Origin: Gammaproteobacteria bacterium
GTDB taxonomy: Bacteria > Pseudomonadota > Gammaproteobacteria > Pseudomonadales > Azotimanducaceae
Assembly: GCA_026708185.1 (NCBI GenBank)
Contig: JAPOVK010000057.1
Span: 1 to 64,000 of the forward strand
DNA length: 64,000 nt
Reading direction: 5' to 3'
Made by a program: the position numbers and the translations under genes. Shown here one piece after another: positions 26,447 to 34,857 of this stretch. The first letter of the stretch is position 1; each line of letters begins with the position of its first letter. Under the pieces are notes generated by a model, which was not told the DNA's origin, ran no database searches, and was given only the letters and a program-made list of their open reading frames with translations.

Positions 26447-27666
26447 TCGCCGATGAACTGTCGGTGCGGCTCGGAGACGTCTTGGTGGCGACGATCGTGC
26501 GCTTCGACGACGACCGGATCCTCCTCGCCTTCGACCGAGCCTACATCGACGACAGCGACCGTCCCACCTTAGGCCTGGCCTTCAACGACGAGCACGGCGG
26601 CATCGTCACGGACCAGCGTCCAACACGCCGGCGTGCGCCCCCGTACTTCGCGAACCTTCTCCCGGAAGGTCACCTCCGCCGCTACATTGCTGCCCGCGCG
26701 GAAGTCAACGAGACACGCGACTTCCCGCTGCTACGGCTGCTCGGAGGCGATCTTCCCGGCGCCGTGGTCCTCGTCGGTGAGCGCGAACCGGCAGGCGACC
26801 CGACCGGAACCGAAGACCAGTTGACGGCCGATGCACCCCTGCGATTCTCGCTCGCCGGGGTACAGCTCAAGTTCTCGGCGCTCGCAGAGGCCGCTGGTGG
26901 CCTCACCGTGCCCGCGCACGGTCAAGGTGGCGATTGGATCGTCAAGCTGCCGTCCGTGGCGTACCCAGGCGTGCCGGAGAACGAGTTCGCCATCATGAGC
27001 CTCGCTCGCGCGGTCGGCATCGACACCCCTGATGTCGAGCTGGTGCCCGTGCGGGCGATCCAGGGGTTGCCGCAGGATGCCCTGCTCGGCGAACTCGCCG
27101 ACGCCAACGCCCTCGCCGTACGCCGTTTCGACCGCTCGGCCGCCGGTCGCGTCCACACCGAGGACTTCGCCCAGGTGTTCAACCAGTATCCGGAACGCAA
27201 GTACGAACGCGTGAGCTATGCCAACATCGGTGCGGTGCTCGCCGCGTTCTCGGACCACCATGACGTCGACCAGTTCGCACGTCGGCTGGCCTTCAGCGCA
27301 CTCGTAGGCAATGCCGACATGCACCTGAAGAACTGGTCGCTGATCTACAGCGACGGCAGAACACCCGAGCTCGCACCGGCCTACGACCTGCTCTCGACCA
27401 CCGCGTACCTCGCCGACGACCGCATGGCGCTGACGCTCGGCCGTACGAAACGCTGGGATCAACTCGCGGTCGAGGATTTCCGCCGCTTGGCCTGGGCCAT
27501 GGCCGTCCCGGTAGCCGCCATGGTCGAACCCGCACTCGAGACCGTCGAGCGCTTCCGCACGATCTGGCCGATGCACGCACGGCAACTCGGCATCAGCGAA
27601 ACTGTCGCCGCAGCGGTTGAGCGCCAATCCAAAACGGTGCCGCTGGTCTCGCAAGCACGGGCCTGA
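26443..27666 (+). CDS. hipA: HipA-family serine/threonine kinase toxin
   Basis: The protein has 407 residues. The N-terminal HipA domain (LSVRLGDVLVATI, RRAPPYFANLLPEGHLRRYIA) precedes the kinase-like C-terminal domain. It includes the G-rich segment RFSLAGVQLKFSAL, the catalytic-loop form GNADMHLKNWSLIY and the magnesium-loop LAPAYDLLST. Escherichia coli HipA phosphorylates glutamyl-tRNA synthetase and induces dormancy; here only the family is certain. The GTG start overlaps the hipB stop. All catalytic motifs look intact, so the module is probably functional. Confidence 0.9.
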   Translation: MIADELSVRLGDVLVATIVRFDDDRILLAFDRAYIDDSDRPTLGLAFNDEHGGIVTDQRPTRRRAPPYFANLLPEGHLRRYIAARAEVNETRDFPLLRLLGGDLPGAVVLVGEREPAGDPTGTEDQLTADAPLRFSLAGVQLKFSALAEAAGGLTVPAHGQGGDWIVKLPSVAYPGVPENEFAIMSLARAVGIDTPDVELVPVRAIQGLPQDALLGELADANALAVRRFDRSAAGRVHTEDFAQVFNQYPERKYERVSYANIGAVLAAFSDHHDVDQFARRLAFSALVGNADMHLKNWSLIYSDGRTPELAPAYDLLSTTAYLADDRMALTLGRTKRWDQLAVEDFRRLAWAMAVPVAAMVEPALETVERFRTIWPMHARQLGISETVAAAVERQSKTVPLVSQARA

Positions 27667-27755
27667 TTTGCCTCGTGATCCTAGAGGACGCTGAACGCTT
27701 CCATGCAACAAACACCCGTCGTGTTGTCTGGCGGTCAGCGCCGCCTCGCCGCCGG

Positions 27756-27778
27756 GAGAATTCGCGCAGCGAATTCTC
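27756..27778. repeat. Perfect EcoRI-type palindromic hairpin
   Basis: GAGAATTCGC (27756-27765) and GCGAATTCTC (27769-27778) form a perfect 10-bp stem with a GCA loop. It lies between the hipA stop and the 3' end of the convergent Calx-beta gene, so it could end transcripts from either side. There is no T-run. The rest of 27667-27904 holds nothing recognisable. Confidence 0.6.
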
Positions 27779-27904
27779 GGGGCGACCGCGTCTTGCATGC
27801 GACACCTCTCTCTCGTGGGAACTTAGAGGGGGAACGAAGGCAATGCTACGGTCCGGAAGGACTCCGGGAAAGACATCGCCTCGCCTATCGCCGCTCGCGG
27901 ATCG

Positions 27905-28810
27905 TCACCAGCGCCGGTGCGACGAACGCAGGTGCCGGCCTGCCGTCGTGCTGGATTCATCGACCAGCGGCGTGAAGCGCGCGGACTCGTCGGCGTCGTC
28001 CTCGTCACCCCGATGCGCAGTCAGCCGCACCGTCCACGTAAAGTCCGGGGCACACGCCGGGATGCGCCAGTGATCCGGCACGTCCGTTAGCGTGTAGTCG
28101 ACACCCCGCGAGGCGCTGCCGCCGGTCGCAAGCCGCACGCGGATCGGGAACGGCACCACGCAGGTCCGCGCCGCCGGCGGCTTCCCGTTGGCGCGAAGGA
28201 TGCGCGCGGTCAGTTCCACTTCGCTGGTCTCCCCTTCTGCAATCTCGTCCGGGCCGGCAACCAGTTCGAGACCCCAAGCGTCCGTGTCCCGAATCGAGAC
28301 CTCGACGCCGTCCCCCGCGTCGGAAACCCAGCCGACGCCGTCCATGATCGACAGCGTGACCGTGAACGTCTCTGTTTCCTCGACCATGATGTCGTCGAGG
28401 ATCGTCACTATGCCCGACTTCCTCGCGATCCAGCCCCGACCGAAGGTAGTGCCCACCGAACGGTAACGTCCGGCGAAGACGCTTCGTCGCTTAGCCGGCA
28501 CCCGGTCGCGCGCAAAGTCCGAATGCTCGAAGCTCACCAACTGGTCTAGGTGACGGTAGTCGTATGACGCCTCCGCCCAGTCTCCAGCCGAGACTACGCG
28601 CACGACAAGCACGTGCCCTCGCGCTGCCGGGCCGCGCCGTTTCGTGGTCGCCGCCACCGTCCAGGCAACCGTACCGCCTTCCAGCACCGTCGGCGAGTCG
28701 ACTGACAAACTCACCCGTCCCCGCGGATCGACGACGCCATCCTCCGCGGCCACCACCGCCGCCATGGCTACGGCCAGCCAACCGAACCGCTGTGCACTGC
28801 GACTCACCAT
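27905..28810 (-). CDS. Secreted protein with Calx-beta-like domains
   Basis: The product has 301 residues with an N-terminal signal peptide (RFGWLAVAMAAVVAAED). Two beta-sandwich units are seen. The first, around residues 30-170, has VSLSVDSPTVLEGGTVAWTV and VTILDDIMVEETETFTVTL. The second, from about 180, has PDEIAEGETSEVELTARIL. The VEETETF and EIAEGETSEV strands are typical of Calx-beta, a calcium-binding extracellular domain. The C-terminal residues (SSTTAGRHLRSSHRRW) are basic and unlike the rest, so the end may be frameshifted or eroded. The function is unknown; adhesion or surface exposure is a guess. Confidence 0.68.
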   Translation of the reverse strand: MVSRSAQRFGWLAVAMAAVVAAEDGVVDPRGRVSLSVDSPTVLEGGTVAWTVAATTKRRGPAARGHVLVVRVVSAGDWAEASYDYRHLDQLVSFEHSDFARDRVPAKRRSVFAGRYRSVGTTFGRGWIARKSGIVTILDDIMVEETETFTVTLSIMDGVGWVSDAGDGVEVSIRDTDAWGLELVAGPDEIAEGETSEVELTARILRANGKPPAARTCVVPFPIRVRLATGGSASRGVDYTLTDVPDHWRIPACAPDFTWTVRLTAHRGDEDDADESARFTPLVDESSTTAGRHLRSSHRRW

Positions 28811-28940
28811 CCGTTTCGCGCCGAGCCGGTCAGTGGACCATAGCTCATCGTCTCCGGAGTTGGCGCTGGTGCGTTACCGTCCACTCTCGGGACGGCAGCG
28901 CATACGACGAGCAATCAGAGAAGCTGTCGAGCTGTTCGGC

Positions 28941-29357
28941 CTAATGCTCAGTCAGCAGATTGTCGACCGGTTCTCGGCCTCTCCACCGGTACGCTCGGAA
29001 ATCGCGAACATCGGTCGAGAGAATGCGCGCGGTCCCTAGCTCGTCGGCGGCCAGGACCAAGGACGCGTCAGCCAAATCCATCGGCAGGTCCTCGGACTTC
29101 ACCATCAATGCGCGTATCTCGGGCACGCGACCCACCCCGATTTCATACACATCCACGTTCGCTTCAACCTGCTCCAGGAATCGCCGTTCCGAGGTCGAGC
29201 CGAGCCTTGCTAGCAGCAGGTGGCACGTCTCGGTCATCACGGGCCAAGTGGTGACGAGTTGCTCGTCGAGCCCACGGGTGACCCCAACCGCAGCTTCGTG
29301 CCAACGGTCCCTGCGGTTGGCCAACGCCAGCCAGTATCCGGTGTCAGCCAGTACCAT
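28941..29357 (-). CDS. VapC-like PIN-domain ribonuclease toxin
   Basis: The 138-residue PIN domain opens with MVLADTGYWLALANRRDRWH, carrying the first catalytic aspartate. The middle acidic residue lies in MTETCHLLL. The C-terminal acidic pair is in MDLADASLVLAADE and ILSTDVRDF. Such toxins cut RNA, commonly tRNA or rRNA. It overlaps by 14 bases the small upstream gene that should be its antitoxin. All catalytic acidic residues expected of the family are visible. Confidence 0.87.
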   Translation of the reverse strand: MVLADTGYWLALANRRDRWHEAAVGVTRGLDEQLVTTWPVMTETCHLLLARLGSTSERRFLEQVEANVDVYEIGVGRVPEIRALMVKSEDLPMDLADASLVLAADELGTARILSTDVRDFRAYRWRGREPVDNLLTEH

Positions 29358-29547
29358 GCTTGCGGTCGAGTTCGTCGGTCAGACGACGCTTGTAGTCCGT
29401 TGCAAGATCCGCCGGACCTGCAGCACAACCGATGAAACTGCTCGACAGCAAGGACTTGAGGCGCGCCTTCGCCTCCCCGACCTGCTCGCTGTGGACGGAA
29501 CGTCCACAGCCCTCAAACAGGACGGTCGGCCGTCTCTGGGCTGACAT
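29344..29547 (-). CDS. Putative short antitoxin of the PIN module
   Basis: This 67-residue protein has an ATG at 29545-29547, inside the last codons of the upstream oxidoreductase gene. The middle segment VGEAKARLKSLLSS resembles the N-terminal helix of Phd/YefM antitoxins. The end, DLATDYKRRLTDELDRKHG, resembles the toxin-binding tail of other PIN antitoxins. The part that normally lies between them is missing, so this may be an internally deleted or degenerate antitoxin. Position and overlap with the toxin support the pairing more than sequence does. Confidence 0.55.
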   Translation of the reverse strand: MSAQRRPTVLFEGCGRSVHSEQVGEAKARLKSLLSSSFIGCAAGPADLATDYKRRLTDELDRKHGTG

Positions 29548-30505
29548 TCATGGCGATCTTGCCAAACGTCTCGTTGCTCGCGATCAACTCGTGCGCCGCC
29601 CCCGCGTCCTCGACGTCGAACTCGCGCTCGACGACCGCCTTGATCGTCCCTTCCTCGATCAACGGCCAAACCCGGTCCTTTAGTGCATCAAGCACCAACG
29701 CCTTCGCCGCAATCGTCCGTGCCCGCAGCGTCGACCCGATCACGCGCAATCGCCGCGTCATCATCATCCCCAGCGGCAACTCGGCGCGTGAGCCGCCAAG
29801 CAACCCGATCACCACCAACCGCCCGTCCAGGTTCAGGCTGGCCAGATTGTCGACGAGGTAGCTACCGCCCACCGGGTCGAGGATCACATCGGCCCCCTTC
29901 CCCTGGGTCCATTCGGACACCGCGTCCACGAACCCGCCCTCATGCCGGTTCACACCGCCGTCCGCCCCAAGATCGACGCACCGCGCCACCTTCTCGTCGG
30001 AGCCGACGGTGACGAACGTCGGGTTGCCGAATGCCTTGCACATCTGGATCGCCGCCGTGCCGACGCCGCTCGCGCCGGCGTGCAGTACCGCGCGCTCGCC
30101 CCGCACCATCCCCGCCTCCATGAACAGGTTCAGGTAGGCGGTGGCGAAAACCTCCGGAATCGACGCGGCTTCGGCGAACGTGAGTCCGGCTGGCTTGGGA
30201 AGCACCTGTCCGGCCGGAACGGCGACGGTCTCCGCGTAGCCGCCGCCGGCCAACAGGGCACAGACCTCGTCGCCCTCCTTGACGCGGCTGACGCCCTCGC
30301 CGACGGCCTTGACGACGCCGGCGCATTCGAGGCCGAGGATCGGACTCGCGCCGGGTGGAGGGGGGTAGCCGCCGGCCCGTTGCGCAAGATCGGCGCGGTT
30401 CACCGCCGTGGCATGGTTCTCGATCAAGACAAGGCCGGGGCCGAGCGCGGGTTCCTCCGCCTCGCCCCAGACCAAATCGCCGTTCTCTACCAGGATTGCG
30501 CGCAT
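29513..30505 (-). CDS. NAD(P)H:quinone oxidoreductase, zinc-free MDR family
   Basis: The 330-residue medium-chain reductase starts MRAILVEN, with AAGGAGG upstream of the ATG at 30503-30505, an excellent ribosome site. The cofactor loop is HAGASGVGTAAIQ. The N-terminal GroES-like domain lacks the cysteine cluster for structural zinc. The sequence fits the PIG3/QOR branch, which reduces quinones with NADPH. It is 8 bases behind hisF, so it is part of the hisH-hisF transcript, though a functional link to histidine is unlikely. Confidence 0.9.
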   Translation of the reverse strand: MRAILVENGDLVWGEAEEPALGPGLVLIENHATAVNRADLAQRAGGYPPPPGASPILGLECAGVVKAVGEGVSRVKEGDEVCALLAGGGYAETVAVPAGQVLPKPAGLTFAEAASIPEVFATAYLNLFMEAGMVRGERAVLHAGASGVGTAAIQMCKAFGNPTFVTVGSDEKVARCVDLGADGGVNRHEGGFVDAVSEWTQGKGADVILDPVGGSYLVDNLASLNLDGRLVVIGLLGGSRAELPLGMMMTRRLRVIGSTLRARTIAAKALVLDALKDRVWPLIEEGTIKAVVEREFDVEDAGAAHELIASNETFGKIAMNVSPETADRPV

Positions 30506-30513
30506 GGACCTCC

Positions 30514-31293
30514 TTACCAGGACATGCGGACCTTGACGCCGCGTTCGTGCAGGTAACGCTTGAGGCCGGATACCGTGTAGTCGCCGTAGTGCACCATCGA
30601 CGCCACCAGGGCGGCATCCGCCTTCCCCTCGGTCAGGACGTCGTGCAGGTGCCCCGGTTCGCCCGCCCCACCAGACGCGATCACGGGAATCCGCACGGCC
30701 TCGGAGAGCATCCGCGTCAGCTTCAGTTCGTAGCCCTCGCGGGTGCCGTCGGCGTCGATGGAGTTGACGACCAGTTCGCCGGCGCCCAGCCTCTCGCCCT
30801 CCAGCGCCCACGCCAGGGCGTCCATGGCCATTGGCTTGCGGCCGCCGTCGACGACGATCTCGTAGCCGGACGGCATCTCCCCTGCAGCCGCGACCTGGCG
30901 GATGTCCATGGAGAGCACCACGTTCTGGTTGCCGATGGCGTTTGCACACTCCGCGATCAGCGCGGGCCGCCGCACCGCGGCCGAGTTGACGTTGATCTTC
31001 TCCGCGCCAGCCAAGCGCAGGTCGGTCGCGTCGGCGACCGACGCCACGCCGCCGCCCACGGACAACGGTATGAACACCTGCTCGGCGACGGCTTCCACCA
31101 CGTCGAGGATGATCTTGCGGCGGTCGCTGGATGCCGTGATGTCGTAGAACACCAGTTCGTCGAGGCCGTCGAGGTAGTACTCCCGTGCCTTGGCGACCGG
31201 GTCGCCGATGTTTCGTGTGTTGACGAACCTGATGCTCTTCGCGAGGTGACCGTCGCGCACGTCCAGGCAGGCGATAACGCGCTTGCTAAGCAT
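30514..31293 (-). CDS. hisF: Imidazole glycerol phosphate synthase cyclase subunit HisF
   Basis: HisF uses the ammonia made by HisH to form IGP and AICAR in histidine synthesis. The 259-residue TIM barrel has [12 protein letters not shown] at the N-terminus with the catalytic aspartate. FYDITASSD follows at strand 2 and [12 protein letters not shown] at strand 5 with the second catalytic aspartate. [10 protein letters not shown] and [10 protein letters not shown] hold the phosphate-binding loops. It overlaps hisH by 8 bases. The hairpin-strand residues are normal for a biosynthetic enzyme, not for the sugar-modifying WbuZ relatives. Confidence 0.93.
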   Translation of the reverse strand: MLSKRVIACLDVRDGHLAKSIRFVNTRNIGDPVAKAREYYLDGLDELVFYDITASSDRRKIILDVVEAVAEQVFIPLSVGGGVASVADATDLRLAGAEKINVNSAAVRRPALIAECANAIGNQNVVLSMDIRQVAAAGEMPSGYEIVVDGGRKPMAMDALAWALEGERLGAGELVVNSIDADGTREGYELKLTRMLSEAVRIPVIASGGAGEPGHLHDVLTEGKADAALVASMVHYGDYTVSGLKRYLHERGVKVRMSW

Positions 31294-31915
31294 GGCCGTC
31301 CCACGCGCCGAAGCGTTCGAGAAGCTTGAGGCCCACGCGGCCGCTCTTCTCCGGGTGGAACTGGGTCGCCACGTAGTTGTCGCGTCCCAACGCCGAGCAG
31401 AACTCGCCCTCGTAGGTGGAGACGGCGAGCACGTCCTCGATCCGGGCCGGAACAGGGCGGTAGGCGTGGACGAAGTAGAACTCGTCGTCGCCTGCGATGT
31501 CGGCCAGCACGGGGTGGGGCTTGACGACGCGGACGGCGTTCCAGCCCATGTGCGGCACCTTGAGCGTCGGGTCGTTCAGGCGGAAGCGGCGCACTTTCCC
31601 GGGCACGAGGCCGAGCGTCTGTGTGTCGTTCTCCTCGGAGTGTTCGAGCGAGATCTGCAGGCCGAGGCAGATGCCGAGGATGGGCTTGCCCCCGCGGTAC
31701 GCGTCCACCAACGCTTCGCCGATTCCGCTGCAGCGCAGGCTGCGCATGGCGCTGCCGGCCGCCCCGACGCCCGGGAAGATGATTCGGTCGGCTGCGCGCA
31801 CGACTTGAGGATCGCTCGAGATCTCGGCGTCGAGGCCGACCTCCCGGCAGGCGCGACGGACGCTCATCAGGTTTCCAGCGTCGTAGTCGACGATCGCGAC
31901 GGGCGGTGCGGGCAT
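31286..31915 (-). CDS. hisH: Imidazole glycerol phosphate synthase glutaminase subunit HisH
   Basis: HisH hydrolyses glutamine and channels ammonia into HisF. The 209-residue class I glutamine amidotransferase has the oxyanion strand [10 protein letters not shown], the nucleophile elbow GICLGLQ (Cys near 85) and the C-terminal His-Glu dyad in TQFHPEKSG. The ATG at 31913-31915 is used; the frame extends 17 codons upstream without family similarity. No other his genes occur in the window. Confidence 0.94.
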   Translation of the reverse strand: MPAPPVAIVDYDAGNLMSVRRACREVGLDAEISSDPQVVRAADRIIFPGVGAAGSAMRSLRCSGIGEALVDAYRGGKPILGICLGLQISLEHSEENDTQTLGLVPGKVRRFRLNDPTLKVPHMGWNAVRVVKPHPVLADIAGDDEFYFVHAYRPVPARIEDVLAVSTYEGEFCSALGRDNYVATQFHPEKSGRVGLKLLERFGAWDGHA

Positions 31916-31960
31916 GCGGTGTAGTCTGCCGACAGCGTGACGGATGCGCACTGTAACGCC

Positions 31961-32016
31961 ACGCAAGGAACAGCCGCCAGAGGGAGTATGCGACCGACGG
32001 TGGCTGTTCCTTACGT
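31961..32016. repeat. 18-bp near-perfect inverted repeat
   Basis: The arms 31961-31978 and 31999-32016 match in 16 of 18 positions as inverted copies (AAGGAACAGCC against GGCTGTTCCTT at the core), with a 20-base loop. It lies in the 252-base gap between the divergent hisH and the TSUP permease gene. It could be an operator, an attenuator-type stem, or an end remnant of a small mobile element. No copies elsewhere in the window were noticed. Confidence 0.6.
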
Positions 32017-32167
32017 GGTCGGCGTGGCCTTGGGCCGGAGTCGGCGCGCCGCAGGCGGCCGTTCCGGCGCACAGCGTCAGCGAAGCGCCGGGCCGGCCCT
32101 GGGGCGCCTATGCGCCGCGGGCAAGTCGGTTACGGTTCGCCGCTTGCTGCGGACGCTAGAGGCCCGG

Positions 32168-32917
32168 ATGACCCCGTCGATCGTTCTCATAGCCGTCCTC
32201 GCCACCGCCGTGCTGTCCGGCGTGCTCGGTATGGCGGGCGGGATGGTCCTGATGGCCGTGCTGGTGACCGTATCGCCGGTCGCCACGGCCATGGTCGTCC
32301 ATGGCATAGCACAAGCCACCTCCAACGGCGCACGCGTGTGGTTCCTGCGTCGGCACGTGATGTGGAACGTGCTGCCGCCTTACCTGATCGGCGGCGCCCT
32401 TGCCACGGGCCTGTTCGTGGCGGTGGCCTTTGTCCCGGAACCGGGGCTGGTCTTGATTCTGGTCGGCGCGTCGCCGTGGCTGGCGCGCCTGGTGCCGTTC
32501 CTGCACGGGTTGGACATCCGCGAGCGCGGGACCAGCGTGGCATGTGGCGCGACGGTCACCGCCGCACAGTTGCTCGCTGGCGCTTCGGGGCCCTTGCTGG
32601 ATGCTTTCTACCTGGGCACCGACACGGATCGTCGCCAGATCGTCGCGACCAAGGCGGTCACGCAGACCGTCGGGCACGTCGTGAAGATCGTGTACTACGG
32701 CGTCATCGTCGGTCGCTTGGCGGGCGCGGCGGTCGAGCCCGTCGCGGGGTGGTTGATCACCGGGATCGTCCTACTCGCGATCTTGGGGGCACGGATCGGG
32801 ACGGCGGTGCTGGAGCGATTGGATACCGAGCGGTTCCGGCGCATCACCACGGTGGCGGTGCTGTCGCTCGGGGCGGTGTGCGTGATCAAAGGCGTCTCCG
32901 ACCTCTGGATCGACTGA
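32168..32917 (+). CDS. TSUP/TauE-SafE family membrane permease
   Basis: The 249-residue protein has about seven or eight predicted membrane helices. The N-terminal repeat motif, around LSGVLGMAGGMVLMAVL, is the G-x-G-G-G-like element of TauE/SafE sulfite and sulfonate exporters. The VTAAQLLAGASGPLLDAFYL segment is the second-half counterpart. The ATG at 32168 has GAGG upstream; the open frame continues 77 codons further, but that part is arginine-rich and has no membrane or family character. The transported anion is unknown. Confidence 0.82.
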   Translation: MTPSIVLIAVLATAVLSGVLGMAGGMVLMAVLVTVSPVATAMVVHGIAQATSNGARVWFLRRHVMWNVLPPYLIGGALATGLFVAVAFVPEPGLVLILVGASPWLARLVPFLHGLDIRERGTSVACGATVTAAQLLAGASGPLLDAFYLGTDTDRRQIVATKAVTQTVGHVVKIVYYGVIVGRLAGAAVEPVAGWLITGIVLLAILGARIGTAVLERLDTERFRRITTVAVLSLGAVCVIKGVSDLWID

Positions 32918-33308
32918 ATGCCGAGCTTTCGTCTGATCTGTGGATCGAAGAGCATCTCGTCTGCGGCGTCAAATCGTACACTTATGTGTTTAAAATCATT
33001 ATGTTGACTGCAATCTTCAGGCGTGCTTTGCTTGATGCACCGCGTATCGCTGCGAACGGCTGAGCGGGCGGCCATCGAAGTCTTGGACTGCTAGTGAGTG
33101 CGATGAACATAGCCACCGAACAGGAAGGCGCTCAACCACTACCGACAGGGCGTCGGGTGGGTTCGCGGCGGCGTCGGGACAATGTCCTACGAACGTCGGG
33201 CAGATGTCTTACGTTGCGACGGGCGAGTGTCTCTAACGCTTGGGGTTTCCGGTTGCTCATGCTTCCCGCCGACATCCCAGCCGAGAACCGATATGGTAGG
33301 TTCCGACC
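32918..33308. other. Non-coding stretch with an AT-rich patch and mobile-element traces
   Basis: No gene is supported between the TSUP gene and the first Uma2 copy. Bases around 32965-33010 are much richer in A and T than their surroundings (runs such as TGTTTAAAATCATTATG). The three imperfect tandem repeats at 33172-33240 follow. Both suggest inserted, decayed DNA. Confidence 0.5.
33172..33240. repeat. Three imperfect 22-23-bp tandem repeats
   Basis: Units start at 33172, 33194 and 33217, each beginning CGTCGGG or CGACGGG and continuing into an ATGTCCTACG-like half. Their spacing of 22 then 23 bases fits repeated protein-binding sites, as at the ends of some insertion sequences that carry several terminal repeats. 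No transposase gene is adjacent, so an orphan end is the simplest reading. They could also be operator sites for the Uma2 pair. Confidence 0.5.
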
Positions 33309-34087
33309 ATGCAAGTGACCTCCCCCAACGGTCAACCGCTCGCCCCGCAAAAGCGCACTGCGCCGCCCCCGCCGTTGTCCGTCATTCACGCCGAAGCGCT
33401 GTACCGACCGCGGCCGCCGGTCGGCTATGACGACGACGGCTATCCCTTCGAAGACAGCAAGGTGGCGCAGAGCTCCAGGCACGACACCGTCCTGGCCGAT
33501 TTCAGGGTCGCGGCCTTTGCGCTGGTGGTCGACCAGCCGGACACCATGGTTCACCGCAACCTCCTGATCCTCTTCGAGCAGGGCAATCCGCGCGCGGCGG
33601 TCGAGCCGGACGTGACGGTGTCGCACGGTGTCGGCCGACACGACAGGAAATCCTACAAGCTCTGGGTCGAGGGCAAGCCGCCGGATCTCGTCATCGAAGG
33701 ACTCTCGGAGAGCACCTGGCCTCGAGACGTCGAGGTCAAGCCGGCGCTGTACCGCGATCTAGGGGTTGGCGAGTTCTGGCAATTCGATCCCATCGGGCGG
33801 ACACCGAATCCACTCTCCGCGGCTATCGCTTGAGCGGGGGTGTCTACAGGCCGATCACGCCGAGCCCGTCCGGCGCTTACCGGAGCGGGGTGTTGAACGC
33901 CGAGTTCTCCTACGACCGCGAAGAAATGCACATCGTCGATCTGCGTACCGGGGAGCAGGTGGAGCCTCTGCACAAGACCCGGCGCCAGCTCCGCGAGGAG
34001 GCGCGCGGACGCCGCGAGGCTGAGGCGCGCATCGCCGAACTCGAAGCGCGCTTGAGCTCGCAGCAGCGGGGAGACGCACACCGATGA
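33309..34087 (+). pseudogene. Uma2-family endonuclease, frameshifted first copy
   Basis: Homology to the intact neighbour at 34084 runs over the whole length but in two frames. The first runs from the ATG at 33309 to a stop at 33831-33833. It covers the nuclease core (LSVIHAEALYRPRPPVGYDD, VEPDVTVSHGV, VKPALYRDLGVGEFWQFDP). Near 33814-33820 a base is lost relative to the neighbour, and the rest (GYRLSGGVYRPI to the coiled-coil tail) continues in another frame to 34087. If translated only to the early stop, the 174-residue product would keep the PD-(D/E)xK core, so residual function is possible. Confidence 0.8.
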
Positions 34088-34857
34088 AGCAAGCCCGCCG
34101 TCAAGCGCGTGTGCCGTTGTCCGTCATTCACACCGAAGCGTTGTACCGACCGCGACCGCCGGTCGGCTATGACGACGAAGGCTATCCCTGCGAAGACAGC
34201 AAGATCTGCGAGAGCAGCGCGCATGACAACGTCCTGACCTACTTCAGGTCGGTGGTCCCCGTGCTGCTGGACGAGCAGCCGGACGCCATCGTGCACAGCA
34301 ACCTGCTGATGCTCTTCGAGGAAGGCAATCCGCGCGCCACCGCCGAAGCCGACGTAATCGTGTCGTTCGGCGTCGGCCGACACGACAGGGACTCCTACAA
34401 ATTCTGGGTGGAGGGCAAGCCGCCGGACCTTGCGATCGAAGGACTGTCGGAGAAGACCTGGCGTCGAGATCTCATCGTCAAGCCCGCCTTGTACCGCGAC
34501 CTGGGGATCCGCGAGTTCTGGCAACTCGACCCGATGGGACGGACACCGAACCCGATCTTGGGCTACCGCCTGAGCCGGGGCGACTACAGACCGATCCGCC
34601 CGAACGCGGCCGGTGCCTATCGCAGTGCGGTCTTGAACGCCGAACTGACCTACGACGGCGAGGAGATGCGCATCTTCGACTTGCGTGACGGGGAACACAT
34701 CCCGCCACTCCACGAAATGCTGCGGCAGATCGACAAAGAACGGCAGGCGCGCGCCGACGCATTGCGGAGGGATTCGCAACGCAGGGCCTACGAGGCGCGG
34801 ATCGCCGAATTGGAAGCCCAATTACGCGCTCTCGGCGCGCGCACCGATTTGAACTGA
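34084..34857 (+). CDS. Uma2-family endonuclease (DUF820), intact copy
   Basis: The 257-residue protein has a PD-(D/E)xK-type fold. AEADVIVSFGV supplies the acidic metal residue. The PPDLAIEGLSEKTWRRDLIVKPALYRDLGIREFWQLDP block is the conserved Uma2 core, with the catalytic lysine in VKPALY. A coiled-coil tail of about 55 residues (KERQARADALRRDSQRRAYE) ends the protein. Uma2 proteins are abundant in cyanobacteria and often occur in multiple copies; their biological role is unclear. The ATG overlaps the end of the broken copy, and the stop shares a base with the next gene. Confidence 0.85.
   Translation: MKQARRQARVPLSVIHTEALYRPRPPVGYDDEGYPCEDSKICESSAHDNVLTYFRSVVPVLLDEQPDAIVHSNLLMLFEEGNPRATAEADVIVSFGVGRHDRDSYKFWVEGKPPDLAIEGLSEKTWRRDLIVKPALYRDLGIREFWQLDPMGRTPNPILGYRLSRGDYRPIRPNAAGAYRSAVLNAELTYDGEEMRIFDLRDGEHIPPLHEMLRQIDKERQARADALRRDSQRRAYEARIAELEAQLRALGARTDLN

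Noticed and set aside
31937-32167. 77-codon N-terminal extension of the TSUP gene
   Set aside because: It is arginine-rich, not membrane-like, and runs through the inverted repeat. The ATG at 32168 has a good ribosome site.
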